Of a stretch of DNA of 64,000 bases, positions 1 to 9,591 are shown piece after piece. A program made the translations under genes and the position numbers. The notes under the pieces were generated by a model, which saw only the letters and a program-made list of their open reading frames with translations, was not told where the DNA came from and did not search any database. How positions within the stretch are numbered: position 1 is the first letter of the stretch; the number at the start of each line of letters is the position of its first letter. The DNA lies in assembly GCA_023807065.1 (NCBI GenBank), contig JAJJLU010003464.1, positions 1 to 64,000 on the forward strand. Direction: 5' to 3'. The DNA is from Isotricha intestinalis. Taxonomy: Eukaryota > Ciliophora > Litostomatea > Vestibuliferida > Isotrichidae.

Positions 1-830
1 GTGGAAGAAGAAGAGGAAGAAGTAGAGGAAGTAGAGGAAAAAGTGGAAGTAGAGGAAACAGAGGAAGAAGAGGAAGAAGAAGAGGAAGAAGTAGAGGAAA
101 AAGTGGAGGAAGAAGAAGAGGAAGAAGAGGAAAAAGAAGAAGAGGAAGAAGAAGAAGAGGAAGAAGAAGAGGAAGAAGAAGAGGAAGAAGAGAAAATAGT
201 GGAAGAAGAAAAAGAGGAAGAAGAGGAAAAAGAAGAAGAGAAAGAAGAGGAAGAAGAGGAAGAGGTAGAGGAAAATATTGAAGAGGAAGAAGAAGAAAAG
301 GATGAAGAAGAGGAAGAAGAAGAACAAATAATTAGTGAAGAGGAAGAAGAGGAAGAAGAGAAAGAAGAGGAAAAGGAAGAAGAAGAGGATGAAGAAGAAC
401 AAAAAATTAGTGAAGAAGAGGAAGAGGAAAATATTAAAGTGGAAGAAGAGGAAGAAGATAAAGAAGTGGAAGCACAAGAAAAAGAAGAGGAAGAGGAAAT
501 TGAAGAAGAAAACGTCGATCAAAAAGAAGAAGAAGTAGAGGAACAGATAGTAGAAGAAGATAAAGAAGTAGAGGAAGAGGAAAATATTGAAGAAGAGGAA
601 AACACTGAAGAAATAAATTTAAAAGAATATTCTGAGGAAGAAGAAGAAAAAAATATAGAAGTACAAATAGAAGAAGAAGAAGAAGTAGAAGAAGAAGAAG
701 AAGTAGAAGAAGAAGAAGAAGTAGAAGAAGAAGAAGAAAGTGAAGAAGAAGAAGAAAGTGAAGAAGAAGAAGAAAATGAAGAAAAAGAAGAAAATGAAGA
801 AGAAGAAGAAAAATTGGAAGTTGAAGAAAA
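1..830 (+). repeat. Long GAA/GAG polypurine tract with 18-bp tandem units
   Basis: Almost every base on the + strand is a purine, built from GAA and GAG codons. Between about 670 and 775 the sequence resolves into six copies of an 18-bp unit, five Glu codons followed by GTA, AGT or AAT. The tract lies inside the Glu-rich gene and probably grew by slippage. Mirror-symmetric purine tracts of this kind can form triplex DNA. Confidence 0.8.
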
Positions 831-966
831 AGAAAAAGTTGATGATGATGACGAAGATAAGGATGATGAAGAACCTGAAATACTTATTAATATTGATGAT
901 GATAATTCAAAATATTTATCTAATATAATTCCTTTATTAATTGTTAATATAATTATACTTTATTAA
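1..966 (+). CDS. Glutamate-rich protein, 5' end cut off by the window
   Basis: The frame is open at the left edge: the first codon is GTG, not a start, so the true start lies outside. About 280 residues are almost pure Glu with scattered Lys, Val, Ile and Ser, followed by a short Asp-rich stretch (about residues 281-300). The protein ends in a hydrophobic stretch, IIPLLIVNIIILY, before TAA. That tail could be a C-terminal membrane anchor, which would put the acidic part in the cytosol; this is inference. No domain is recognisable. Within residues about 224-260 a six-residue unit (five Glu plus Val, Ser or Asn) repeats six times. Similar poly-acidic proteins occur in many AT-rich protists and composition alone gives no function. 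Confidence 0.6.
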   Translation: MEEEEEEVEEVEEKVEVEETEEEEEEEEEEVEEKVEEEEEEEEEKEEEEEEEEEEEEEEEEEEEKIVEEEKEEEEEKEEEKEEEEEEEVEENIEEEEEEKDEEEEEEEQIISEEEEEEEEKEEEKEEEEDEEEQKISEEEEEENIKVEEEEEDKEVEAQEKEEEEEIEEENVDQKEEEVEEQIVEEDKEVEEEENIEEEENTEEINLKEYSEEEEEKNIEVQIEEEEEVEEEEEVEEEEEVEEEEESEEEEESEEEEENEEKEENEEEEEKLEVEEKEKVDDDDEDKDDEEPEILINIDDDNSKYLSNIIPLLIVNIIILY

Positions 967-1080
967 TTATAAAGACATTAAATTTTTTCAATTTAAATTT
1001 TAATAATTTTATAATTAATAAAATCATTTAATTTTTTTTATTTTGATTATTTTTTCTATCAAAATTGTTAAAATATAATA

Positions 1081-3435
1081 ATGTCTTTAATAGACCATGG
1101 ACAAATTATTATTGATTATATCAGTTTTAGAAAAACAAAAATTAGAAAGCAAAAATTTGAAAAATATTTAAGTATCCTTTATGATTCACTTAAATCAACT
1201 TGTGGATTGACAAAAGAAGTTTTTTTATTTTTATTTCCAAATATACCATATTTAATTAGAGAAAAATTTTATGAATTATTATTAAAAAAAAGAATTGAAC
1301 AAATTCAAAATAAATTCACAAAACAAATATTTATTGAAACTTTCCTTTCAATTATGTATTGTCCTACAAAATTTTTATTTAAACTTTTTCTCGATTTTTT
1401 TGATTATACAAATGATTCAATAATTTATTGTGATGATATTAATGTTCTTTTCTATCATATTCATCATCATAATGGAAATTCAGATAAATTAATTTACGTG
1501 AAAAAATTTATTTCTGATGTTTTTAGTTATAAAAAATTTTTGAAAAAAAAGGAATTTAAATATATAATAAAAGAAAAGAATTCAAATTTATTTTATTTAT
1601 TTATATTTTCATTATTATATTCTCTTTTTAAAAAAAAAGATATTTATGAAGCTTGTGAAAATTTATATACAGATTTAGATATAAAAGTTAATCCATTATT
1701 ATTAATTAAAGAAGAATCACTATATGAAAAATTCGAAATTGTAGCTCCAACACAAGATTTAATAGAATATTTAAATCAAAAATATAGAGTTAAATTAACA
1801 GACAAAAATCCAATTATAATTGAAGATAATGAAGACAATTCATTAGATGAATTAAATAATTTTGAACAAGACATTATTTTTATTAAACATAATTTTAAAA
1901 ATGAATCAGAATTTTTATCTGATATAAATATAAGAAATATATTTAAAAAACCTTTAAAAACTTATACTGAAAAAAAACCTTCATTTTACTCTTTTCCTTC
2001 TAGAATTTCAGAACATAAAAAAATAAAAATCAGATCATCTTTTTCTCCTTCAATGAAGGAAGATTTATTATCTCATTTTAGAAAAAAATTATCTTATCCT
2101 CGAAAAAATTTTAATCTTGGGAGAACTAAAAAAAGAATTAAATCAAAAACTAAAGAATTAACTTTATCTTTTGTGAAAAGTACTTTAAAATCAAACACTC
2201 AAGGAAAAATTCATAGAAAAAAAATTTATCCTAAAGATGTCGTTTATCCTTTATTTGAATCAATATTATATTTTACTAATAAAACTATAAAAGATATTGT
2301 TTTAAGAGTTTATGAAAGTTTTATTATTTTAGAAGATGATTTTTCTAGAAGAATAATTCCTACTACAAAATTATTTTATTCTGATTTCGGTGAACCTAAA
2401 GAATATAATAATTCACTTCTTTTTCCTCTTAAATTAATTAGTCAATTAAGTTATCAAAAAAAAGTTTTATATAATTTATATTTTTTATCTTTTCAAAATA
2501 GAGAAAAATTTGTATATCAGTTAAAATGTATTTTAGGAGATTTTACTTTTAACAAACAATTTATTTTAGACAAACTTATTTTTAAAAGTAATCAATATTC
2601 AATTTATTTAGGAAGAAAAAAGAATATGGATGAATCTACTGTTATCAAAATAAAAGGTTCAAGACTAGATGAATTTGATGAATATGAAAATAGTGAAAGA
2701 TTTCATATAAAAATAATATCTAAAAATCATATAGATAATTTAAAAAATTTAATAGATGAAATTGAAATTTCAAAATTACTTTCAAATATTACTTATCCCA
2801 ATATAAATAATATTGAAAATATTTATGAAGATAATGATAATATTTATATTATATTTGAACAATTTTATGGAGATACAATTTCTTCTTATGAAAATTATAC
2901 TCTCACTGAAAAATATGAACTTGTTAAACAATTATATAAAGGAGTTAAAAATTTACATAATATTGGTATTATTCATACTAATTTAATTCCAGAATTAATT
3001 TTTGTTAATGATTTTCAACAAATATTAATTACTCATATTAATGAAGCTCATTTAAATTTATTATTTGAATCTAATTCTTTAATATCAAAAAATGTGAAAA
3101 ATTATAAATATGATTGTCCAGAAATTATTGAACATAAAAAATGCAATTTTAAAGTTGATTATTGGAATATTGGATTAATTACTTTTTATTTATTATACGG
3201 TTTTTTCCCAATTGATAAAGATAATTATTATACTTTTGATATTGAAAAAATTATAAAAGAATTAAATTGGTCTCCAGATAATAAAACAAAGAAAAAAATT
3301 GATGATGAAAAATTATTAAAATCTTTAAATTCTTTAATAATAAATTGTATTAATAAAGACCCTGAAGATAGAGGAGATGAAATTGAAAATATATTAAACA
3401 TAAAAAAAACACCATATAGAATAAAAGTAGGATAA
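1081..3435 (+). CDS. Protein with a C-terminal pseudokinase domain
   Basis: The protein has 784 residues. Residues about 505-775 have a protein kinase fold outline: a VAIK-like lysine (K544 in FHIKII), an alpha-C-like DEIEISKLL, a CPEII in place of APE (679-683) and DYWNIG in subdomain IX (from D693). The catalytic loop reads HTN (632-634) instead of HRD, so the catalytic Asp is lost. The DFG site reads THIN (651-654), so the metal-binding Asp is lost as well. It is therefore very likely catalytically dead and may act as a scaffold or allosteric partner. The first ~500 residues, Lys/Phe/Ile-rich with a Ser/Arg/Lys-rich stretch around 300-385, match nothing I recognise. The start is the first ATG, about 115 bases after the Glu-rich gene. 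Kinase subfamily cannot be assigned. Confidence 0.8.
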   Translation: MSLIDHGQIIIDYISFRKTKIRKQKFEKYLSILYDSLKSTCGLTKEVFLFLFPNIPYLIREKFYELLLKKRIEQIQNKFTKQIFIETFLSIMYCPTKFLFKLFLDFFDYTNDSIIYCDDINVLFYHIHHHNGNSDKLIYVKKFISDVFSYKKFLKKKEFKYIIKEKNSNLFYLFIFSLLYSLFKKKDIYEACENLYTDLDIKVNPLLLIKEESLYEKFEIVAPTQDLIEYLNQKYRVKLTDKNPIIIEDNEDNSLDELNNFEQDIIFIKHNFKNESEFLSDINIRNIFKKPLKTYTEKKPSFYSFPSRISEHKKIKIRSSFSPSMKEDLLSHFRKKLSYPRKNFNLGRTKKRIKSKTKELTLSFVKSTLKSNTQGKIHRKKIYPKDVVYPLFESILYFTNKTIKDIVLRVYESFIILEDDFSRRIIPTTKLFYSDFGEPKEYNNSLLFPLKLISQLSYQKKVLYNLYFLSFQNREKFVYQLKCILGDFTFNKQFILDKLIFKSNQYSIYLGRKKNMDESTVIKIKGSRLDEFDEYENSERFHIKIISKNHIDNLKNLIDEIEISKLLSNITYPNINNIENIYEDNDNIYIIFEQFYGDTISSYENYTLTEKYELVKQLYKGVKNLHNIGIIHTNLIPELIFVNDFQQILITHINEAHLNLLFESNSLISKNVKNYKYDCPEIIEHKKCNFKVDYWNIGLITFYLLYGFFPIDKDNYYTFDIEKIIKELNWSPDNKTKKKIDDEKLLKSLNSLIINCINKDPEDRGDEIENILNIKKTPYRIKVG

Positions 3436-4237
3436 TAATGAATAATTATAAAGCCTATATAAATTACATATTCTAAAGGCTTATATATATATATATAATA
3501 TACTTATTAAATATCCTTCTATAAATAAGATAATTATTTAAATATAATCTAATTAAAATATATTTAAATTCTAAAAAATGCTTAACAAAAATAATATCTC
3601 TTTTTTAAACCCCAGATTTATATAATATAAACTTTATAAAAACTATCATTACCTTAAAATAAAAAGATTAAATCCAATTATGATTAACATAATAATATTC
3701 ATATCATTCGTATTTACCTTTTTCAAATTAGTTTGCTCTCTATAACCTTATTCACTATATATTTCATTAATTGTCTAATAAATATATAGTTTTTTTTCTT
3801 TTACCCTCTATTATATTTATATATATTTCTTTATTTGACAAAATTATTGTTCTTTTCCCTTCTATCCATCCTTCTACATTTTACCATCATTAATATTATT
3901 CTTTTGTATTTTGGATTTACTTCTTTTATTCATTATCTATTATCTCTTTAAATTGAATTTTTATGGAATCATTATTTTTTTTAAATTAATTTAAAAAATA
4001 ATTGACTTTTAATGATTATGAAATTGTGTTTTTGGTTTTTATTATGAAAAAAACTGTCAAAACTAAGATTTTAAGTTTTGATTGGAAAAAAAAATTTTCA
4101 AATAAAAAATGAATTCTTAATTTCTTTATATATAAAAAATTTTTATTTTTAAATTAAAAAGCCTCAAGAAAAATTTGAAAAAAAAAGAGAAAAATTTCAA
4201 GAAAACAAAAAGAATGAAAAACCAAAAAAAATAATTA
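3436..4237. other. Intergenic, AT-rich; possible decayed coding sequence
   Basis: No intact frame is present. A (TA)n run lies at about 3482-3499. The minus strand at about 3640-3960 is purine-rich and somewhat less AT-biased. Two overlapping frames there look coding-like but are interrupted many times by TAA, TAG and TGA, so neither can be called. One of them would end in a hydrophobic helix-like segment. The rest looks like ordinary spacer. Confidence 0.4.
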
Positions 4238-4996
4238 TTATTTTTTTCCTTGAAAAACCAACTTTTCATAATCTTCTACCATTTTTTCATGTTTTTGTGT
4301 TGTAGTTTTTAATTTAATTATTAATTCATTTTCTTCTTTTTCCATTAATTCTCTTTTATTATTAGCAGCATCAATTCTAGCTTGTTCTTCCATGATTTTT
4401 TTTTCTAATTCTTCTCTAATTTTATTTTTTTTTTCTAATTCAATAGCTTTTCTTTTTTCTTCAGCAATAATTTGTTGAGATCTAATATATTCAGCTTGAG
4501 TTTTTTTATTTGATAAATCTTCAATTTCTAAATATTTTCTCATTTCTTCATTATTTTTTCTTTGATCTCTTAATTTTTGAAGTTCTTCATCCATTAATCT
4601 TTTTTTTTCTTCTTGTTTCATCATTAAATTTAATTTATTTATTTCTTTCATTCTTTTATTTTGTTCTCTTTTAGCTTCTAATTCAGCTTGTTTTCTATTT
4701 TTAAATTCCATTTTTTTTTTTAATTCAGCTTCTTGTCTTAAAATTGAATTTTGCTTTTGATCTGTTTTTCTTCTTGTTACTTCTATTTTCTTTTCAGTTC
4801 TCTCATTCTCGTCTCGTAAACAACGAAGACGACCATCTAGTAATTTAGCATCATGTTCTACTTGCTTACGACGGTTCTTCACTTCAAGGAGATAACGGTG
4901 AAGCTGAAGTAAGTAGTCGTCATCAAGAAGCTCTTCTTCTTCTTGAACTTCGTTCTCTTGAGGTGATTCTTCTTCTTGGGGAACATTATTTTCCAT
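4238..4996 (-). CDS. Coiled-coil protein, unknown function
   Basis: The protein has 252 residues. The N-terminus (1-27) is acidic, rich in Glu, Pro and Gln. Residues 28-245 are a nearly continuous, highly charged coiled coil rich in Glu, Lys, Arg and Gln, with hardly any Gly or Pro. This points to a structural, filament-forming or adaptor protein, perhaps cytoskeletal, but no specific family can be named. Codons roughly 15-75 use CGT, CTT, GAC, CAG, AAG and CAC, far more GC-ending than the rest of the gene or its neighbours. That may reflect high expression or a different local history. It is transcribed away from the CK1/CDPK fusion gene (starts about 360 bases apart) and ends in TAA. Confidence 0.85.
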   Translation of the reverse strand: MENNVPQEEESPQENEVQEEEELLDDDYLLQLHRYLLEVKNRRKQVEHDAKLLDGRLRCLRDENERTEKKIEVTRRKTDQKQNSILRQEAELKKKMEFKNRKQAELEAKREQNKRMKEINKLNLMMKQEEKKRLMDEELQKLRDQRKNNEEMRKYLEIEDLSNKKTQAEYIRSQQIIAEEKRKAIELEKKNKIREELEKKIMEEQARIDAANNKRELMEKEENELIIKLKTTTQKHEKMVEDYEKLVFQGKK

Positions 4997-5356
4997 TTTT
5001 TATTATTTTTTTTTTTTGAATTTTTTTAAAGAGATTTTTTATAATTTATTTTTTAAATATTAAAAAAAAGAATGTTTTAAATAAAATTAAAAAACATAAA
5101 TAATATAAAAAATAGAAAATTGAATACGGCCAAAAAATACATTTATCAACTTAATAAAATAAAATAAATATTCAAAGTTTAATATGAGTTTATCGAGCAT
5201 GAAGTAATTAGATGAATAGATTGAGTCGGTTATTAACATTAATTATGCAATTAACATTAAGAAATTATCTAAAGTGGATTTAAATTATTATAAAAAAATA
5301 TTAATAATTATTAATATTATTAATTTATTCTTTAAAATAAAAAAATTCTAATTTAT
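4997..5356. other. Intergenic region between divergent genes
   Basis: The two flanking genes start here and point away from each other, so both promoters should lie in this 360-base stretch. A patch at about 5160-5280 is less AT-biased than its surroundings, but I could not match it to a tRNA, snRNA or coding frame. Confidence 0.4.
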
Positions 5357-8300
5357 ATGTCAGATATAATAAATAGAGCAGGAAGTATAAAACAAATTTC
5401 AAAATCAACAATAAAGGAACAAAAAACTAAAAATCAAAAAAAGATAAATTTAAAAGATGTAATAGCAAATAATTATGTGATATTAAATTTAATTGGATCA
5501 GGTTCATTCGGAAAAATATATTTATCATTTAATTTAAGGGATAATATAGAAGTAGTAATTAAAAAGGAAATAGGAAATAAAATAAATGAAAAAAAGCCAC
5601 CTCAATTAAAAGTAGAATCAAAAATATATACATCATTATTAAATATATCAACAAAACAAGATTTAAGTGGAAATATAGCTTTACCACAAGATACAGTTCT
5701 TGGAGTTCCTAAATTTTATGGAATGGGAATTTTAAATGATAATTCAGGTTATTATATGATTATTGAATTTTTAGGACCTAATTTAATAGATTTATTTAGA
5801 TATTGTTCAATGAATAGATTCACTCTTTCAACTGTTTGTTTACTTGCTATTCAAATGATAAATAGAATAGAAAATATTCATAATCATGGTTTTCTTCATA
5901 GAGATATTAAACCAGAAAATTTCTTAATTGGATATAGGAAAACTGCTAATGTTGTTTATTTACTTGATTTTGGTTTAAGTAAAAGATATATTATGAAAAA
6001 AAATAATCAACATATTCCATATAGAGAAGGAAGAAATTTAATTGGTACCGCAAGATATATTTCAATTAATACTCATATGGGAGTTGAACAAAGTAGAAGA
6101 GATGATTTAGAAAGTATTGGTTATGTTTTAGTATTATTTTTAAAAGGAAGTTTACCTTGGCAAGGATTAAAAGATGAAGGTACTTGCAATAAATTTAATA
6201 AAATAATGGAAAAGAAATTACAAATTCCAGTCGAAATTTTATGTTTAAATTTACCTCAAGAAATGGTTTTTTATTTTAATTATGTTAAAAGTTTAAGATT
6301 TGAAGATAAACCTGATTATGATTTATTAAGAGGTTTTTTTATTAATATGTTAAATACTTGTCAAACAGTTTATGATATTGATAAAGATTATTTAAAATTT
6401 GATTGGACTTTTGATGATATTAATCATATTTGGGATAAATATAGAAATAAAGGAATTGATTGTATTCATCATAATTTAAATTCTCCTAAAAAGTGTATTA
6501 TTTGTCACAGTCATTTAGAAAATAATAATCGTTCTTCTTTTTCTAATCAAAATATTCATAATTATAATAATAATAATAATAATAATAATAGTAATTTAAT
6601 TACAAATAAAAAAGAAAATTTGATTAAAGACATTAAGAAAAAAGTTCAATTTTATGGTGTTGAAAAATCAAATGAAAATGTGCCTCATTATGAAGTTGAA
6701 AGTAGTGGGGAGAAAAGTTCTGAATCTGATGAAAATATAAATAATTCTAAAACTTCAATTTCAGAAAGTAATATGAGTTCAAATTCAGGAGAAACATTAA
6801 AAATAGAATTTAATTCAAATGGAATAAACAAAGTTAAATTTGATAATAATGATATTCCTGAGGAAAAAATAGATTTAAAAATAGAAAAAATAATAAATAA
6901 AAATAATGTATCTCCAGTTAAAACTTTAAGAATAAATCCAAATGAACAACCACCAAAAATATCAATTGAAACAAATAGTATAATTGAAGATAAAAACCAA
7001 GCTATAAGATTATTAAGTTTAAAATATACTTCTGTTAATGATTTAAAAAATTTAAATCAAGCAAGAAATAGATTATCAATTGATTCAGGGCATTTAAAAC
7101 AAAATCTTTTAACTCCAAAATTAGAAAGTAGAAAAATCAAATCTACTCAATTCTTAGGTTTAAAATTAAATTCTTCTGAATTTTTAGTTAATAAAAAAAA
7201 TTCAAGTACTGGATTAAACAATTTAATATTAGCTAGAAGAAAATCTAAACAAGTTTTAGCTGAAGAATTAGCAGATACTAGATTTATTAAATTTAATTTA
7301 TCAACAGAAAAATTATTAGAAGTTAAATCTGAACCAATTACTGATTATTATGAAATTTTAGAAGATTTAGAATTAGATGAATCTTTAGGAGTGTATAAAA
7401 GAGTTCGTCATAAAAAATTAGGTCAATTTCGTTCTATGAGAATTATAAAGAAGACTAAAGAAAATAAAAAGGAAATTGATATTTTGCAAAAATTATCACA
7501 TCCTAATATTTTAGATATATATGAAATATTTAAAGATAAAAATTATTTTTATGTAATATGTGAAAATATTGAAGGAAAGCCTTTATTTGAATATATAGTA
7601 AATGATAAATCTTTTCATGAAAAAGAAGCATGTCAAGTAATGAAAGAAATATTATTAACTGTAAATTATTTACATTCATTAAATATAATGCATAGAGATT
7701 TAAAGCCAGAAAGTATAGTAATAAACAAAATAGATGATAAATGTAAAATAAAATTGGTTAATTTCTCAACTGCAATAGAATTTATTCCAGGGAAAAAATT
7801 AAATGATTTTATAGGAACACATTATTATGTTGCTCCAGAAGTAATAACAAAAAATTATAATGAATTATGTGATATATGGTCATGTGGAATAATTAATTAT
7901 ATTTTAATAACAGAATATCCTCCTTTTCAAGGGAAAAATGATGATGAAATTTTACATAATATTAGATTTACAGAACCAAATTTTAAAAAAGAAAAATGGG
8001 ATCATATATCATATTTATGTAAAGATTTGATTTCAAAAATGTTAAATAAAAACCCTAAAAAAAGACCTTCTGCAGAAATATGTTTAAAACACAATTGGTT
8101 TAAAGAATTATTAAATACTTCAGTTATAACAGATTTAGGAACTTTAAATCAAATTAAAGCTGTTCATAAAATGGCAGGTTTTATTAAAGGAAATAAATTT
8201 AAACAAGCAGTTTTACAATTTATGGTAAAACACTTTGATTTAAAACATGAAGAAGATAAATTAAATTTGGTTTTTAGTAAATTTGATGTTAATGGAACAG

Positions 8301-8752
8301 GAAGAGTTACAAAAAAAGTGTTTTTTAAAGAATTAGTTAAAATATATGGTGAAGAAGATGCAAAAGATTTAACAAATAAAATATTTGGTTCTCTTGATTT
8401 AGATGGAAATGGAGATATATCATATATTGAATTTTTAACTGCAATTATGGATTCTAAGAAATTAATGACTGATGATAAGTTAGAAAAAACTTTTAAATTA
8501 ATTGATAAAAATGGAGATGGGAAAATCACCATTGAAGAAATAAAAAATATATTTGGAGGCGATATTAAACAATGGAAAAAAATTATTAAAGAATTAGATA
8601 AAGATATGAAAGATGAAATTGGATTTAATGATTTTAAAAGAATTATGACTTCTTCTGAAAAAAATATGGATGAAGGTTCTTTTGAAAGTGAAAATTTTGA
8701 TGAAGATGATATATATGAAATAAAAGAAAATGTTGAAAGTAATATTTCTTAA
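5357..8752 (+). CDS. Casein kinase 1 fused to a degenerate CDPK (pseudokinase plus EF-hands)
   Basis: The protein has 1131 residues in one uninterrupted frame. Residues about 40-330 are a complete CK1-type kinase: glycine loop IGSGSFG (46-52), lysine K69, HRDIKPEN (181-188), DFG (204-206) and the CK1-style arginine-rich activation segment. A linker of about 340 residues, rich in Ser and Asn, follows. Residues about 670-925 are a CaMK/CDPK-like kinase domain with a degraded glycine loop, Arg (R695) where the VAIK lysine belongs, HRDLKPES (779-786) and NFS (802-804) instead of DFG, so it is probably inactive. Four EF-hands follow, with loops starting at D977, D1014, D1050 and D1081. The second and third have full 12-residue calcium loops; the first lacks the final acidic residue and the fourth is atypical. 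The inference is a CK1 whose activity or location is set by calcium through the CDPK-like half. A merged-gene artefact is possible but there is no frame break. Confidence 0.9.
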   Translation: MSDIINRAGSIKQISKSTIKEQKTKNQKKINLKDVIANNYVILNLIGSGSFGKIYLSFNLRDNIEVVIKKEIGNKINEKKPPQLKVESKIYTSLLNISTKQDLSGNIALPQDTVLGVPKFYGMGILNDNSGYYMIIEFLGPNLIDLFRYCSMNRFTLSTVCLLAIQMINRIENIHNHGFLHRDIKPENFLIGYRKTANVVYLLDFGLSKRYIMKKNNQHIPYREGRNLIGTARYISINTHMGVEQSRRDDLESIGYVLVLFLKGSLPWQGLKDEGTCNKFNKIMEKKLQIPVEILCLNLPQEMVFYFNYVKSLRFEDKPDYDLLRGFFINMLNTCQTVYDIDKDYLKFDWTFDDINHIWDKYRNKGIDCIHHNLNSPKKCIICHSHLENNNRSSFSNQNIHNYNNNNNNNNSNLITNKKENLIKDIKKKVQFYGVEKSNENVPHYEVESSGEKSSESDENINNSKTSISESNMSSNSGETLKIEFNSNGINKVKFDNNDIPEEKIDLKIEKIINKNNVSPVKTLRINPNEQPPKISIETNSIIEDKNQAIRLLSLKYTSVNDLKNLNQARNRLSIDSGHLKQNLLTPKLESRKIKSTQFLGLKLNSSEFLVNKKNSSTGLNNLILARRKSKQVLAEELADTRFIKFNLSTEKLLEVKSEPITDYYEILEDLELDESLGVYKRVRHKKLGQFRSMRIIKKTKENKKEIDILQKLSHPNILDIYEIFKDKNYFYVICENIEGKPLFEYIVNDKSFHEKEACQVMKEILLTVNYLHSLNIMHRDLKPESIVINKIDDKCKIKLVNFSTAIEFIPGKKLNDFIGTHYYVAPEVITKNYNELCDIWSCGIINYILITEYPPFQGKNDDEILHNIRFTEPNFKKEKWDHISYLCKDLISKMLNKNPKKRPSAEICLKHNWFKELLNTSVITDLGTLNQIKAVHKMAGFIKGNKFKQAVLQFMVKHFDLKHEEDKLNLVFSKFDVNGTGRVTKKVFFKELVKIYGEEDAKDLTNKIFGSLDLDGNGDISYIEFLTAIMDSKKLMTDDKLEKTFKLIDKNGDGKITIEEIKNIFGGDIKQWKKIIKELDKDMKDEIGFNDFKRIMTSSEKNMDEGSFESENFDEDDIYEIKENVESNIS

Positions 8753-8938
8753 TTTTTATTGAGTATTATTATTTTATTGTTATGATGCTTAGTGATGTAA
8801 ATATATTTTTTGATTTATTTGATTTATATAATGATTTTAATTATGAGTATTTAAATTTTATGACTGATATTTTGATAAATTAACCAATTTATTATTTATT
8901 ATTTTATTATTTTTTAGTTTAGAAATTAATTTTTATAT

Positions 8939-9355
8939 TTATAAAAAATTTTTATCTAATTCAAATGTTAAATTGGTGAAACTATTAGAAAATATTCTTT
9001 GATTAATGTCTTTTTGAGTTAAATTCTTCTTTTTAATTTTTTTATTTAATTCTTCTTGAATGTTTTTATTATTATTTTTAGGAATATCCACTAAATTAAA
9101 TTTTTCCATATATTTGTCACAATGTTTAGCTAAAACACTTAAATTATCCCAAAGTTTGTTTAATGCAGAATCATATTCATAACTATTCATTTCATCTTTT
9201 TTATTTATTATATTTTCAATAAGATAATTATTATAATCTAATCCACATTGAATTAAATCACTTTTATTATTTGAATTTAAAAATTTTTGATTTTCTTCAT
9301 TTATTAAAATATGTAAATCTTGATAATGCTTTTCATTTGATTCTTCTTTATTCAT
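8939..9355 (-). CDS. Small hypothetical protein
   Basis: The protein has 138 residues, is Asn- and Lys-rich, and has predicted helical character but no signal peptide or membrane segment. The middle part (about 55-95), with alternating acidic and hydrophobic residues, could be a short helical bundle, and 105-120 is very basic. It matches no family I know. It is convergent with the CK1/CDPK fusion gene (about 185 bases between stops) and ends in TAA. The length and even codon use make a real gene likely. Confidence 0.6.
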   Translation of the reverse strand: MNKEESNEKHYQDLHILINEENQKFLNSNNKSDLIQCGLDYNNYLIENIINKKDEMNSYEYDSALNKLWDNLSVLAKHCDKYMEKFNLVDIPKNNNKNIQEELNKKIKKKNLTQKDINQRIFSNSFTNLTFELDKNFL

Positions 9356-9591
9356 TTAATAATTAAAAATTTCAAATATTTAAAATTATAAATATAAAAC
9401 AATTAAAACTTTAAAAATGAATAAAAAAAATAAATTAACTTTCAAATTTTAACATTAAGAGAATATTTTATATATTACCTTTAGTTTTCTTTCCTCCGAT
9501 TATATAAATCATAAATAATCTGACATATAAAATTTTATTTATTTCTATTTGAAAAAAATATTTTTGATTAAAAATAAAAAATTAATAATTA

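Noticed and set aside
3640..3960. Possible suppressed-stop gene on the minus strand
   Set aside because: Two different overlapping frames look equally coding-like, so neither is convincing. Kept only as a note in the intergenic entry.
5160..5280. Less AT-rich patch that might be an RNA gene
   Set aside because: No tRNA arms, snRNA motif or stable stem could be found by eye.
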